The notes under the pieces: generated by a model | Seen by the model: only the letters and a program-made list of their open reading frames with translations | The model's database searches: none | What the model was told of the DNA's origin: nothing | Translations under genes and position numbers: made by a program | Assembly: GCA_963922455.1 (NCBI GenBank) | Contig: CAWUIO010000017.1 | Coordinates: 1-64,000, forward strand | Direction of reading: 5' to 3' | DNA length: 64,000 nt | DNA from: CAWUIO01 sp963922455 | Lineage (GTDB): Bacteria; Bacteroidota; Bacteroidia; Cytophagales; Microscillaceae | Shown here: piece after piece, positions 1 through 8,360 of the stretch | Numbering within the stretch: position 1 is the first letter of the stretch | How the letters are laid out: each line of letters starts with the position of its first letter

Positions 1-100
1 GCAGTGCGTGGGCCGGCTCGGGCTTGGCTGGGTAGCCCGGCCCGCGCCAGGTACCATCGTCCCTTGGGGGCTACTCCTGCTTTTAGCGCGGGCAAGCCCC
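1..100 (+). repeat. Dispersed structured repeat, copy 1 (5' end cut by window edge)
   Basis: This is the 3' part of a repeat family found 13 times in the window. It shows the conserved GTAGCCCGGCCCGCGC arm, a loop of about 36 nt, and the closing GCGCGGGCAAGCCCC. The segment TGGGTAGCCC puts it in the subtype also seen at 7985-8121 (type C), where TGGGTA pairs with an upstream TACCCA; here that partner lies outside the window. It ends 25 bp before the large gene that follows. Confidence 0.8.
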
Positions 101-125
101 AAAACAGAATTTTGAGCCAACGTGT

Positions 126-3100
126 ATGCAAGATGATCTTCACCTCATTCGTAGCTTTCTCTATCAGGTGCGCTATGCCGACCGGTATGCTGACTTAGAT
201 GGGGCAAGGCAGATTAGTGAGCGCCTGATGGAAATCTTGGAATCGGACTTGCAGGACATTATGCAAGAAGTTTTTGACCGCATGGTGCCTGCCGACCAGG
301 CCTTGCAGTTGGATACACTCGTCTTAGATTTACAAGCCCTGGATGGGGATTCCCTGGAGGTGATGCTCCCCTATCGGTTTAAAGAAGCCCTGGAAGAGGC
401 CATTCGTATGGAGTTAAACCGTCTGGGTACTTCCCGGCGCCTTAGCAGCACGCCTGAACAAAGTAGCCCCATTGCCTATAAAGCTTTGAGGTTGATCGAG
501 TACTTTTTAAACTACAGCATCTTGCCTTGGTGGAGCAAGCACTTAGACGACTCTTGGAAAACGTCCTCGGGAGGGATCAGCATACCCGAAATATGGGAGC
601 AACTCATAGGAAAGGATAGACAGGCGCTCAGGCAAGTAGTGCGCCACGTGTCATCCATAAAAGCCCAAGAGCGGCTACTCGAGCAAATTCCTTACGCCAG
701 TTTATTGAGGCTATGGCTTGATTCTCCCCGGCAAATCATACGCCGTTTGGATCACGTTGTGTCTTGGGTACACGCCCGACTTAAAAGTCAAGGGGCTTGG
801 ATAAGCCCGGAACAAATCCGAAAGTCGGTGAGGCGGGTATATTGGTATGATATTCTTGAACAAGAAAAAAGCCAGCCGAGCGGGCAAACCAGCCGAACCC
901 AACTGCCCCCGGCGTTTCTAGCCACTTTTCTCAAGGAATTCTTTCAAGAATTTTCATTGGTGCAGACTAGCCAAAAGTATCGTATTTGGAACGAGTTACG
1001 TTTGCCCCCGCATTCCGGAACCTCTTCGGAATTAAGAGCTTTGCCTTCAATCCAGGAAAGTAGCCCCCGGCAAGTGAAGGAAATTGCCCATCAGGAAGTT
1101 CAAAAAATGTCGCCCAAATTTTGGCAAAGCCCCCAAGATCAAGAAGCTTGGATGCAAAACGCTCGAGTAGCAAGCCGGGAGGACTATCAAAGCTTTTTAC
1201 AAGACCTATACCCGGAGATTCGCACCGATCTCCAAGTTTGGGAAGATGTGTTGACTCAATTGTATCCCCAAGCCAGGCCTATAATACGAGAAATACAGTT
1301 ACACCTTCTTTGGGAGCATAGAGATCGCAAACTTAACTTTCCGGCCCTGGTGCGAGGGAGTGTCTTGAGTTTGCTTCGACGGGACTTACCCGAGGAAAAT
1401 CTACACTATTTGCCTTTACAAATTCTTGAATCTTTCCGAGAAAAAGCCCTTCCTATTTTACAAGCATTGGTCCCGGAACTAAACCAAGACCAAATTACCT
1501 CCCTACAAGCGTATTTAAGGCAAAACCTTGGTCGCCCTCTTATTTTTCCCGAAGAACTTTTGCCTTCCCCAGAAACGGAAGAAGTGGACACCGCGAAGCC
1601 AAGTCCCCGCTTAGACTCAGATAAGGCGGTAGAGGAAGCTGATGAACTCCCAGATTCTGATACTCGCTCACCTGAGAGCAGCCCGCCCATCGAAACGGAA
1701 TCGGAAGAAGGAAGCGCAACTTCACAAGAAACAGCGAGCCCTTCTTCCCGAGAAGCTCTAGAAGACACAGACGAAAGTAAAACCGATAGCCCCAAACCCA
1801 AGCTTGATATAACAGGAGAAACACCTCAGGAACCTTCTCGCGAAGCAAAGGATACTCCCCCTCCGCTAGGTGCCAAGGATTTACCTGGTTTGCCAAATGA
1901 GGAAGACCTTCCCGACGAAGTACAGGATGCGCAAAAAAGGGCCAAAGAAAAACTAGCCCAGGTTCTTCAAAAAGCCCGTACCTTATGGCAAGAGAAGCTC
2001 CAGAGCTTGGATGCCCTAAGTATTCGCTGGTTAAGGGCCGAAAATTGGGCAGAGGTACAAGAAAGTTTTTCTCTAAAAACGATACTTGAAGCTATTTACC
2101 CTATTTATGCTGATTTGATTCTTGAGTGGGTGGCTTTTTGGCAAGAATTTCAGGAGGATTCTCCGGCCGTGGAAACCCGGGTAGGGGAGTTGCTATGGAC
2201 TCAAAAAGGAGAGGCTGCGTTTAAACTCATACGTTTTTACGAAGAAAGTCTGCAAATAGAGCTGGCCCTCATTCCAAAAGAACAACAGGCCCTCATTCGG
2301 AGGCAATTGCTGGAAGCCAAGCCTGAAATATACCGTCGTCTCCTTTCTCAAAAGGAAACGAATCTGCGATACACCCCCTGGGAAGCTTTGCGTTATTTTT
2401 TTACAAAAGGGGTGCTCCCATGGTCAGAGATGGTCAAACCGGCGGCAAGACGTCCCCGTTTTATGCAGCAATTCCTGCAAAGGCTACTGGGTGAGTCTCC
2501 GGCTTTTTTTGCTGAAATACTCCGGGAGGTCCAGCCAGAAATCCCCTTGGACATTCGCCTGAAAGAAATCTTGGATAGCACACTGGCCGAGCAGATTTTA
2601 GAGATGCGCCAAACCGATGAAAAAGCCCCTCCTATCCCAACTGGCCCGATGAAATTTCGCGAGTCCCCAGAAGACTCCATATTTTACCTGGATTACTACT
2701 TAACGCACAAAGCCTTACCTGCTTATTTGGGAATACGCCCCAAAAAAGAGGTAAGAGACTTTATTCAAAGGGTCTTGCAAACGCTTATCCGGGAGCATGC
2801 TACCTTATGGACCTTATATGTGGATACCTTGCCCGAGCCCTATCTAGAACAATTAGAAAAGCTAGTCCCCCAGTCAATTAAAAATTTCCGGGAGAGAAAA
2901 AGCCAGGAGCAGAAGATGAAAGACCTGGAAAAAATAATGCAGATGCCCTCTGAGGCAGCTCTTCCTCTTGACGAACCGCTTTTTATTCAAAATGCAGGCT
3001 TGTCGCTTTTGCATCCTTTTTTGCCTCGTCTTTTCCAGATGTTAGGGTATACAAATCCCTTGGGTTTTACATCCATTGAGATGGCCCACCGTGCCGTACA

Positions 3101-3482
3101 CGCCTTACACTATCTCGTATTTGGCTTGGAAAACCCCGAAGAAACCGAGCTGGTTTTTAATAAAATCCTCTGTGGTTTGCCTTGGCAAGACCCCCTACCT
3201 TTGGATATTCGTCTGAGTGAAGAAGAAAAAGAAACCTGTATCAGCCTTTTGGAAGGAACGATCAATAATTGGCCTTTGCTCAAAAACTCTAGTCCCGATA
3301 ATCTGCGCGGTACATTTTTGATTCGGGAAGGACGAATCCAGGACACGGAAGAGGCATGGGAACTGAGAGTGGAACCCCGAGGGTTTGACGTAATGCTGAA
3401 GCACCTCCCTTGGGGTATCTCCCTTATCCACTACCCTTGGTTGGAGAAAGTAATTACCGTTCAATGGGGAGAAGATACCTAA
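126..3482 (+). CDS. Contractile injection system tape-measure-type protein (CIS_TMP family)
   Basis: The product has 1118 residues. Both ends fit the family annotated as contractile injection system tape measure protein (Afp14-like): an N-terminal module (about 1-80) starting DDLHLIRSFLYQVRYAD, and a C-terminal module (about 955-1115) with FIQNAGLSLLHPFLPRLF, NKILCGLP, WPLLKNSS, FLIREGR and FDVMLKHLPWGISLI. The middle is long and helical, with a Ser/Glu/Pro-rich low-complexity stretch at about 480-600. In known phage-tail-like particles the protein sets sheath and tube length. No sheath, tube, baseplate or AAA+ gene lies downstream; the next gene is a convergent dihydrolipoyl dehydrogenase, so any partners must be left of the window. 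The ATG at 126 follows the repeat, and no clear Shine-Dalgarno is seen, as is usual in this phylum. Confidence 0.8.
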   Translation: MQDDLHLIRSFLYQVRYADRYADLDGARQISERLMEILESDLQDIMQEVFDRMVPADQALQLDTLVLDLQALDGDSLEVMLPYRFKEALEEAIRMELNRLGTSRRLSSTPEQSSPIAYKALRLIEYFLNYSILPWWSKHLDDSWKTSSGGISIPEIWEQLIGKDRQALRQVVRHVSSIKAQERLLEQIPYASLLRLWLDSPRQIIRRLDHVVSWVHARLKSQGAWISPEQIRKSVRRVYWYDILEQEKSQPSGQTSRTQLPPAFLATFLKEFFQEFSLVQTSQKYRIWNELRLPPHSGTSSELRALPSIQESSPRQVKEIAHQEVQKMSPKFWQSPQDQEAWMQNARVASREDYQSFLQDLYPEIRTDLQVWEDVLTQLYPQARPIIREIQLHLLWEHRDRKLNFPALVRGSVLSLLRRDLPEENLHYLPLQILESFREKALPILQALVPELNQDQITSLQAYLRQNLGRPLIFPEELLPSPETEEVDTAKPSPRLDSDKAVEEADELPDSDTRSPESSPPIETESEEGSATSQETASPSSREALEDTDESKTDSPKPKLDITGETPQEPSREAKDTPPPLGAKDLPGLPNEEDLPDEVQDAQKRAKEKLAQVLQKARTLWQEKLQSLDALSIRWLRAENWAEVQESFSLKTILEAIYPIYADLILEWVAFWQEFQEDSPAVETRVGELLWTQKGEAAFKLIRFYEESLQIELALIPKEQQALIRRQLLEAKPEIYRRLLSQKETNLRYTPWEALRYFFTKGVLPWSEMVKPAARRPRFMQQFLQRLLGESPAFFAEILREVQPEIPLDIRLKEILDSTLAEQILEMRQTDEKAPPIPTGPMKFRESPEDSIFYLDYYLTHKALPAYLGIRPKKEVRDFIQRVLQTLIREHATLWTLYVDTLPEPYLEQLEKLVPQSIKNFRERKSQEQKMKDLEKIMQMPSEAALPLDEPLFIQNAGLSLLHPFLPRLFQMLGYTNPLGFTSIEMAHRAVHALHYLVFGLENPEETELVFNKILCGLPWQDPLPLDIRLSEEEKETCISLLEGTINNWPLLKNSSPDNLRGTFLIREGRIQDTEEAWELRVEPRGFDVMLKHLPWGISLIHYPWLEKVITVQWGEDT

Positions 3483-3497
3483 AAAAATTACTAGAAA

Positions 3498-3526
3498 GCC
3501 CATTCCCTCAAGGTTAGGGAATGGGC
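3498..3526. terminator. Bidirectional intrinsic terminator between convergent genes
   Basis: GCCCATTCCCT and AGGGAATGGGC form a perfect 11-bp stem around a 7-nt loop. On the minus strand the stem is followed by a T-rich run that ends in seven T. It sits 15 bp after the tape-measure gene and 8 bp before the stop of lpdA, so it can serve both. Confidence 0.85.
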
Positions 3527-3534
3527 CCTTTGAA

Positions 3535-4929
3535 TTATATATGGATTACTTCACCATACGCGGCAGCGGCGGCTTCCATCACCGCTTCTGACATGGTGGG
3601 GTGGGGGTGTACCGACTTGATGATTTCATGCCCGGTTGTTTCCAGTTTACGCGCAGCCACCACCTCGGCAATCATTTCGGTTACATTATAGCCAATCATA
3701 TGGGCTCCTAAGAACTCTCCGTACTTGGCATCAAAAATCACTTTGACAAATCCATCGCGGGCTCCGGCAGCGGTAGCTTTCCCGGAAGCTGTAAACGGAA
3801 ATTTACCTACTTTCAGTTCATAACCGGCTTCCTTGGCGGCTTGCTCGGTATAGCCTACCGAGGCTACTTCTGGTACACAATAGGTGCATCCCGGTATGTT
3901 ATTGTAGTCTAGGGCTTGAGGATTTTCTCCGGCAATTTTTTCTACGCAGATAATTCCTTCGGCTGAGGCTACGTGCGCCAAGGCGGGCCCGTGGGTAATG
4001 TCACCAATGGCATAAATGCCCGGGATGTTGGTCTGATAAAAATCATCTACGAGTACTTTGCCTCTTTCCGTTTTTACGCCCACTTCTTCCAAGCCAATTC
4101 CTTCCAAATTGGTCGTAACCCCTACCGCCGAGAGTACCACATCGCATTCTACTACTTCCTCTCCTTTTTTGGTTTTGATATGGACTTTACACCTAGGCCC
4201 GGAGGTATCAACCGAAGTTACTTCGGCATTGGTTTTAATCTTCATGCCCTGCTTTTTGTAGGTCCTTTCCAATTGCTTAGAAACTTCCTCATCTTCATTG
4301 GGCACAATGCGTGGTAGGTACTCCACAATAGTTACTTGGGTGCCAATTGAATTGTAGACGTAGGCAAATTCCACCCCAATCGCCCCCGAACCGACCACTA
4401 CCATCGATTCTGGTTTTTTATCCAAAGTCATGGCTTTGCGGTACTCGATTACTTTTTCGCCATCAATTTTGAGGTTAGGAAGTTCCCGGGCCCGTCCACC
4501 AGTAGCGATGATGATATGTTTGGGGCTGTATTCTGTTTTCTTCTTATCTGCTCCGGTAACTTCTACTTTTTTACCAGGTAGAACTTTACCAAACCCCTTG
4601 AGGTGGGTCACTTTATTTTTATTAAATAAGAATTCAATACCTTGACTCATCTTGTCTGCCACGTCGCGGCTTCTCTTTACCATACTGGTGAAGTCTACTT
4701 TGGAGTCTTTTACCTCAATGCCATAATCTTGGGCGTGTTGGATATAATTAAATACTTGGGCACTTTTGATCAAGGCTTTGGTGGGGATACAGCCCCAATT
4801 CAAGCAAATACCGCCCAGCTCTTCTTTTTCTACCACAGCTACTTTCATTCCTAGTTGGGAAGCCCGGATGGCAGCCACATACCCTCCAGGTCCACTACCA
4901 ATTACGATTAGATCAAATTGTTCAGCCAT
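3535..4929 (-). CDS. lpdA: Dihydrolipoyl dehydrogenase (E3)
   Basis: This FAD-dependent disulfide oxidoreductase reoxidises dihydrolipoamide for 2-oxoacid dehydrogenase complexes and the glycine cleavage system, passing electrons to NAD+. It has 464 residues, the normal length. Visible are the FAD-binding GSGPGG (11-16), the redox disulfide in CLNWGCIPTK (C42 and C47), the NAD-binding GSGAIGVEFA, the second FAD motif AIGDITHGPALAHVA and the C-terminal HPHPTMSE with the His-Glu catalytic pair. No E1 or E2 gene is adjacent, so it is probably a stand-alone E3 shared between complexes. A TACCTTTG promoter element lies about 55 bp upstream of the start. Confidence 0.95.
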   Translation of the reverse strand: MAEQFDLIVIGSGPGGYVAAIRASQLGMKVAVVEKEELGGICLNWGCIPTKALIKSAQVFNYIQHAQDYGIEVKDSKVDFTSMVKRSRDVADKMSQGIEFLFNKNKVTHLKGFGKVLPGKKVEVTGADKKKTEYSPKHIIIATGGRARELPNLKIDGEKVIEYRKAMTLDKKPESMVVVGSGAIGVEFAYVYNSIGTQVTIVEYLPRIVPNEDEEVSKQLERTYKKQGMKIKTNAEVTSVDTSGPRCKVHIKTKKGEEVVECDVVLSAVGVTTNLEGIGLEEVGVKTERGKVLVDDFYQTNIPGIYAIGDITHGPALAHVASAEGIICVEKIAGENPQALDYNNIPGCTYCVPEVASVGYTEQAAKEAGYELKVGKFPFTASGKATAAGARDGFVKVIFDAKYGEFLGAHMIGYNVTEMIAEVVAARKLETTGHEIIKSVHPHPTMSEAVMEAAAAAYGEVIHI

Positions 4930-4983
4930 AATGTGATTATATTTGTAGTTTGGTTTATATCAAAAAATGTATAAAATGCCCCG

Positions 4984-4991
4984 CAAAGGTA
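4984..4991 (-). promoter_or_regulatory. Candidate -7 element of lpdA
   Basis: On the minus strand this reads TACCTTTG, an exact match to the Bacteroidota -7 consensus TAnnTTTG. It leaves a leader of roughly 50 nt before the lpdA ATG. I see no convincing -33 TTG at the usual spacing. Confidence 0.5.
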
Positions 4992-5062
4992 CTTATCAAT
5001 TATGAATATGCGGAACGTACTCTCAGGCTCATGTGCTTCTTCGTAATGATAGAACATATTGA

Positions 5063-5653
5063 TTAGCAGTCCAGTTTAGGAGGAGGGAAATTCAAGTCGC
5101 TTTCTTGGTTGACATTGTGGAGTTGTATACCCTCTGGCCAAGTTTTCTCCTGAAAGTCCAATTGCCTCAGTATGCTAAGTGGCGAACGTTCCCCCTTGTG
5201 CCAAGCCTTTTGCACGGCTTCCCAAACATGGGCTTCCCAAATGGCCAATAAAGGTTCGGGGCGATCTCCTCGAGACCTAACCCAATAGATGCCGTCTCGA
5301 GACGGATCTCTATCCAGCAGCATTTGCCCAAGCTCCCTCTCCGCTAAACCCACCCAATCACAAGCCAATACCAGCCAAGCCGTGTGGGAATCTGTTTGAC
5401 AAGCACTGATCATTCCCGATAGAGGCCCTTCCCCAGGATAAAGATCTGGTATATACGGCAAGTTGCCCGGCCAGGACCTTATTTGATCGGGCCGGGCCGA
5501 TATATAGGAAGGAATTCCTAGTTTTTGGAGTACTTGATACAAGTATTCGCGGTGGGGATAAGGAGGGTGATACACGAGGCTCCCTTTGTCCTGACCCATG
5601 CGGCGACTATAGCCGCCCGCTAAAACGAGCCCTTTGAGTGGTGCATTAGGCAT
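5063..5653 (-). CDS. mobA: Molybdenum cofactor guanylyltransferase MobA
   Basis: MobA transfers GMP from GTP to molybdopterin to make the guanine dinucleotide cofactor. The 196-residue product begins with the nucleotidyltransferase signature LAGGYSRRMGQDKG (11-24), and later shows PDLYPGEGPLSGMISA and LVLACDWVG in place of the usual ACDMP strand. Its start overlaps the moaC stop by 8 bp (ATGCCTAA), which suggests translational coupling in a moaC-mobA unit. moeA lies 2.7 kb away on the other strand. Confidence 0.9.
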   Translation of the reverse strand: MPNAPLKGLVLAGGYSRRMGQDKGSLVYHPPYPHREYLYQVLQKLGIPSYISARPDQIRSWPGNLPYIPDLYPGEGPLSGMISACQTDSHTAWLVLACDWVGLAERELGQMLLDRDPSRDGIYWVRSRGDRPEPLLAIWEAHVWEAVQKAWHKGERSPLSILRQLDFQEKTWPEGIQLHNVNQESDLNFPPPKLDC

Positions 5654-6134
5654 CCCGTTGAAAATCGGTCTTTCCCCCAGATTTGGCCATCAATCGTGTC
5701 TCTCGGATTCGGATATCCTGGGATATGCCTTTACACATATCATAAATGGTCAGAGCGGCTACGCTTGCCCCCGTTAAGGCTTCCATCTCGACGCCGGTTT
5801 TGGCCTCAATTTGGGCGGTACAATCAATAATGACCACTTTCTCTTCATTTAAGCGAATATCTACTGAACATTTATCTAAACCCAAGGGGTGGCACATAGG
5901 GATGAGTTCGTGGGTTTTTTTGGCTCCCATAATACCCGCAATAATAGCGGTTTGAAACACAGCTCCTTTCTTCGTTTGGATATCCCCATCCAGAAGCAAG
6001 GCTAATACTTCGGGTGGGAGGACTACTTGAGATTGTGCCCGGGCCATACGCTTACTTACCCGCTTTTCGCTCACATCTACCATACGCGGGTTTCCCGATT
6101 CGTTTAAATGAGATAACTTAGAAGAATCTGCCAT
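5646..6134 (-). CDS. moaC: Cyclic pyranopterin monophosphate synthase MoaC
   Basis: MoaC converts the MoaA product to cyclic pyranopterin monophosphate, the first pterin intermediate of molybdenum cofactor synthesis. The 162-residue protein shows KKGAVFQTAIIAGIMGAKKT, the MCHPL motif and KTGVEMEALTGASVAALTIY followed by DMCK, which carry the conserved catalytic Lys and Asp. I chose the ATG at 6134 (MADSSKLSHL); the reading frame extends to a TTG at 6161, but that would overlap the divergent gene. moaA, moaD and moaE are not in the window. Confidence 0.93.
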   Translation of the reverse strand: MADSSKLSHLNESGNPRMVDVSEKRVSKRMARAQSQVVLPPEVLALLLDGDIQTKKGAVFQTAIIAGIMGAKKTHELIPMCHPLGLDKCSVDIRLNEEKVVIIDCTAQIEAKTGVEMEALTGASVAALTIYDMCKGISQDIRIRETRLMAKSGGKTDFQRDA

Positions 6135-6155
6135 AAGGACGAATATACAGCTATT

Positions 6156-7964
6156 ATGCAAAAATTAAAACTTCTGCCCAGCTACCTCCTAGTCCTGTTG
6201 GGAAGCGCTTTCTTTGGGAAGCTGCTCCATTTGTACATTTGGCTACGGGAGCACTCCTACCAAGAGCTCCTCCAAGTCACCCAGACGCGCTATCTCGGAG
6301 TTTACTGGATGGAAGTCTTAGACCAGGAATTTTTCACTCCGGAGCGCCACCAGTTTTTGCTGCTGGGCTTGCCTGTTTTGCTGGTTTTCCTAGGCATGGG
6401 CTTGGGAATTGGCTGGTTTTTCCGAGGTAGGATCTCCGAGCATATCCTTCGTTTCCTGCGCGAATCCTATGTTCTTTTTACGTATTCCTTGGCATTACTT
6501 GATGCTCTCGAACCCCAGCAGAAGAAAACCTTGAGTGCTTTGATTTTGCTTATCCTGGGGCATCGGCTCTATGGCTGGAACACCTCTATGTTTGGAGGTG
6601 ATGAATTGTTTTCTTTTTTACATTTTGTCCACCAAGGGCCTGCGCTTACAGCAATGTATTATCCGGTACCCAATAATCACGTAGGTTTCAATCTGCTTTG
6701 CTCTTTTTTACATTTTGTGATTACGGATGCCTTTTGGGTTATGCGGCTTCTTCCTTGGCTAAGTAACCTCGTATTATTGTACATACTCTTGGTGGGAGGG
6801 CTCCGTTTTTGGGGATTTGGCCCTACCCTTTGGATGCTCCTGTTGGTTGCTTTTGCCATACCCAGCCAGATCTATGTGTACTACGGCCGAGGTTATTCTC
6901 CTATGGCCACCTTGCACCTACTCAGTATATTTTCCCTGATGGCCTACATGAGCCAAGCCCGGCTTTTGTACCGTCAAATCTTTCTGCTCTGCTCTGTATT
7001 AGGGCTGTATATGGTCCCGGTGTATATTTTCCCCCTTAGCTCGTCCGTTCTTTGGCTAATATGGGAGCAGTACCGATCGATGCACGGGCGTGAGAGACTA
7101 TCCTGGATAGTCTTGGGGGTACAAATCGTGTTCATTACGTTTGTATTGTACAGTCCTGTGTTTTTTTTCAGCGGCCCTGGGGCTATTGCCGGCAATCGCT
7201 ACGTGGTTCCCTGGGAAACCGATTATTTTATCCGGATTCTACCTGCCGGCCTGGCCGAAACCCTCGATTATCTACTCTATCTGCCCGGAAAATCCTATTA
7301 CCTGCTTCCTGGGATTTTGCTCTTGCTGGTATGGATACTACGTACCCGTGGCCCAGAAGAGCTACAAACCCGCCGTTGGTTCCGTTTTTTGATTGCCTCG
7401 GCATTGATTTTACTACTGGCTACCCTGGCCATGAAGCGCATAGCTCCTTACCGTACCTGGACCCCTTTGGTAAGCCCGGTCTTCATGGGGATTGCCTTGG
7501 CATTAGGTTTTGTAGCTAAACGAATCCCGCAGTACTTGCAGGGGTACTTCCAGTATGGGGCCCTGTTGAGTATCTCGCTTATTTTTTTATTACAACAAAT
7601 CACCTTTTATCGGGAAACGTACCAAGACATGGCCCAAGATGCGGTTTTGCAAGATCAAGTGCAGTTTTTAATGAGTTTGAAACCTCGCTACGGGCTCATT
7701 TCTACCATGGAAGAAGATCCCTATGAACTTCACATGCGCTGGTATATGATCCGTCGGGGCATACCCTGGGATGAGCTGAAAATCAATGGTCCGTACCGGG
7801 CCATTCCTTGGAAGGCCGACAGCTTTGACTTTATTATTTTATGGGAATCGCGCGAACTATGGGCGGAGTGGAAAACAGACTACCGATGGGCCTTTTCGGG
7901 CAAACTGCGCCATATTTATGTCCACAAAAAACACCAGAAACCCTTACAAGACCGCTTGCCTTAG
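6156..7964 (+). CDS. Polytopic membrane protein, GT39/ArnT-like glycosyltransferase candidate
   Basis: The 602-residue protein has roughly 11-13 hydrophobic segments. The loop after an early helix contains FGGDELFSFLHFVHQGP followed by YYPVPNNHVGFNLL, resembling the first extracytoplasmic loop of GT-C glycosyltransferases, where an acidic Asp-Glu pair acts with a polyprenyl-phosphate sugar. I infer transfer of a sugar from a lipid carrier on the outer face of the inner membrane; substrate unknown. It starts 21 bp from the divergent moaC start, so one of the two promoters must overlap the other gene. Followed by two repeat copies. Confidence 0.6.
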   Translation: MQKLKLLPSYLLVLLGSAFFGKLLHLYIWLREHSYQELLQVTQTRYLGVYWMEVLDQEFFTPERHQFLLLGLPVLLVFLGMGLGIGWFFRGRISEHILRFLRESYVLFTYSLALLDALEPQQKKTLSALILLILGHRLYGWNTSMFGGDELFSFLHFVHQGPALTAMYYPVPNNHVGFNLLCSFLHFVITDAFWVMRLLPWLSNLVLLYILLVGGLRFWGFGPTLWMLLLVAFAIPSQIYVYYGRGYSPMATLHLLSIFSLMAYMSQARLLYRQIFLLCSVLGLYMVPVYIFPLSSSVLWLIWEQYRSMHGRERLSWIVLGVQIVFITFVLYSPVFFFSGPGAIAGNRYVVPWETDYFIRILPAGLAETLDYLLYLPGKSYYLLPGILLLLVWILRTRGPEELQTRRWFRFLIASALILLLATLAMKRIAPYRTWTPLVSPVFMGIALALGFVAKRIPQYLQGYFQYGALLSISLIFLLQQITFYRETYQDMAQDAVLQDQVQFLMSLKPRYGLISTMEEDPYELHMRWYMIRRGIPWDELKINGPYRAIPWKADSFDFIILWESRELWAEWKTDYRWAFSGKLRHIYVHKKHQKPLQDRLP

Positions 7965-7984
7965 AAATTCTAAGATCTTTATTT

Positions 7985-8121
7985 GGGGCTTGCCCGCGCT
8001 ATCTAGGTATGTGCCCCTTTGGGAAAAACAGCTAGGCGCGGGCCGGGCTACCCAGCAAGCCCGAGCCTGCCCCCCGCCAGGCCCTTTCGGTCTCGGCCGC
8101 AAGCGGTGGGTATCCCTAAGC
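7985..8121 (-). repeat. Dispersed structured repeat, copy 2 (type C)
   Basis: Read on the minus strand it starts GCTTAGGGATACCCA and ends GCGCGGGCAAGCCCC. The inner arm TACCCA pairs perfectly with TGGGTA near the GCCCGGCCC segment. Its apical part GAAAGGGCCTGGCGGGG is identical to that of copy 11 (54414-54540), although the flanking arms differ. It lies 20 bp after the preceding gene. The 62 bp to copy 3 show nothing else. Confidence 0.9.
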
Positions 8122-8183
8122 TAAAAGAAAAAGCCCGCTGGCTAATAGAGAAAAATTTTGTAGGAAATCACTAATTTGCATTT

Positions 8184-8312
8184 GGCTGAGGGATAGAGCG
8201 GCATGTTTGAGCTCGTGTGGGGCAGAGGGTAAAGGCAGCGAGTAGCGAAAGCCCGACCCCGGCGCCACTATGCGTCCTATTCATCCCAATTTTGATCGCC
8301 GGGGGCAGCCCC
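8184..8312 (+). repeat. Dispersed structured repeat, copy 3 (type B)
   Basis: It starts GGCTGAGGGATAGAGCGG and ends CGCCGGGGGCAGCCCC. Compared with type A copies both ends change together: GGCTG pairs with CAGCC, and CCCCGGCG pairs with CGCCGGGG. It is in divergent orientation to copy 2 and ends just before a TATATTTTTTTG stretch that may be the moeA promoter. Confidence 0.9.
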
Positions 8313-8360
8313 TATATTTTTTTGGCATCTTGAGCGATGTTTCACTCCATAACTATTGCA

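Noticed and set aside
1406..1896. Minus-strand frames of 118-131 codons within the tape-measure gene
   Set aside because: They mirror the Ser/Glu-rich linker of the real gene and have the low-complexity composition expected of its complement.
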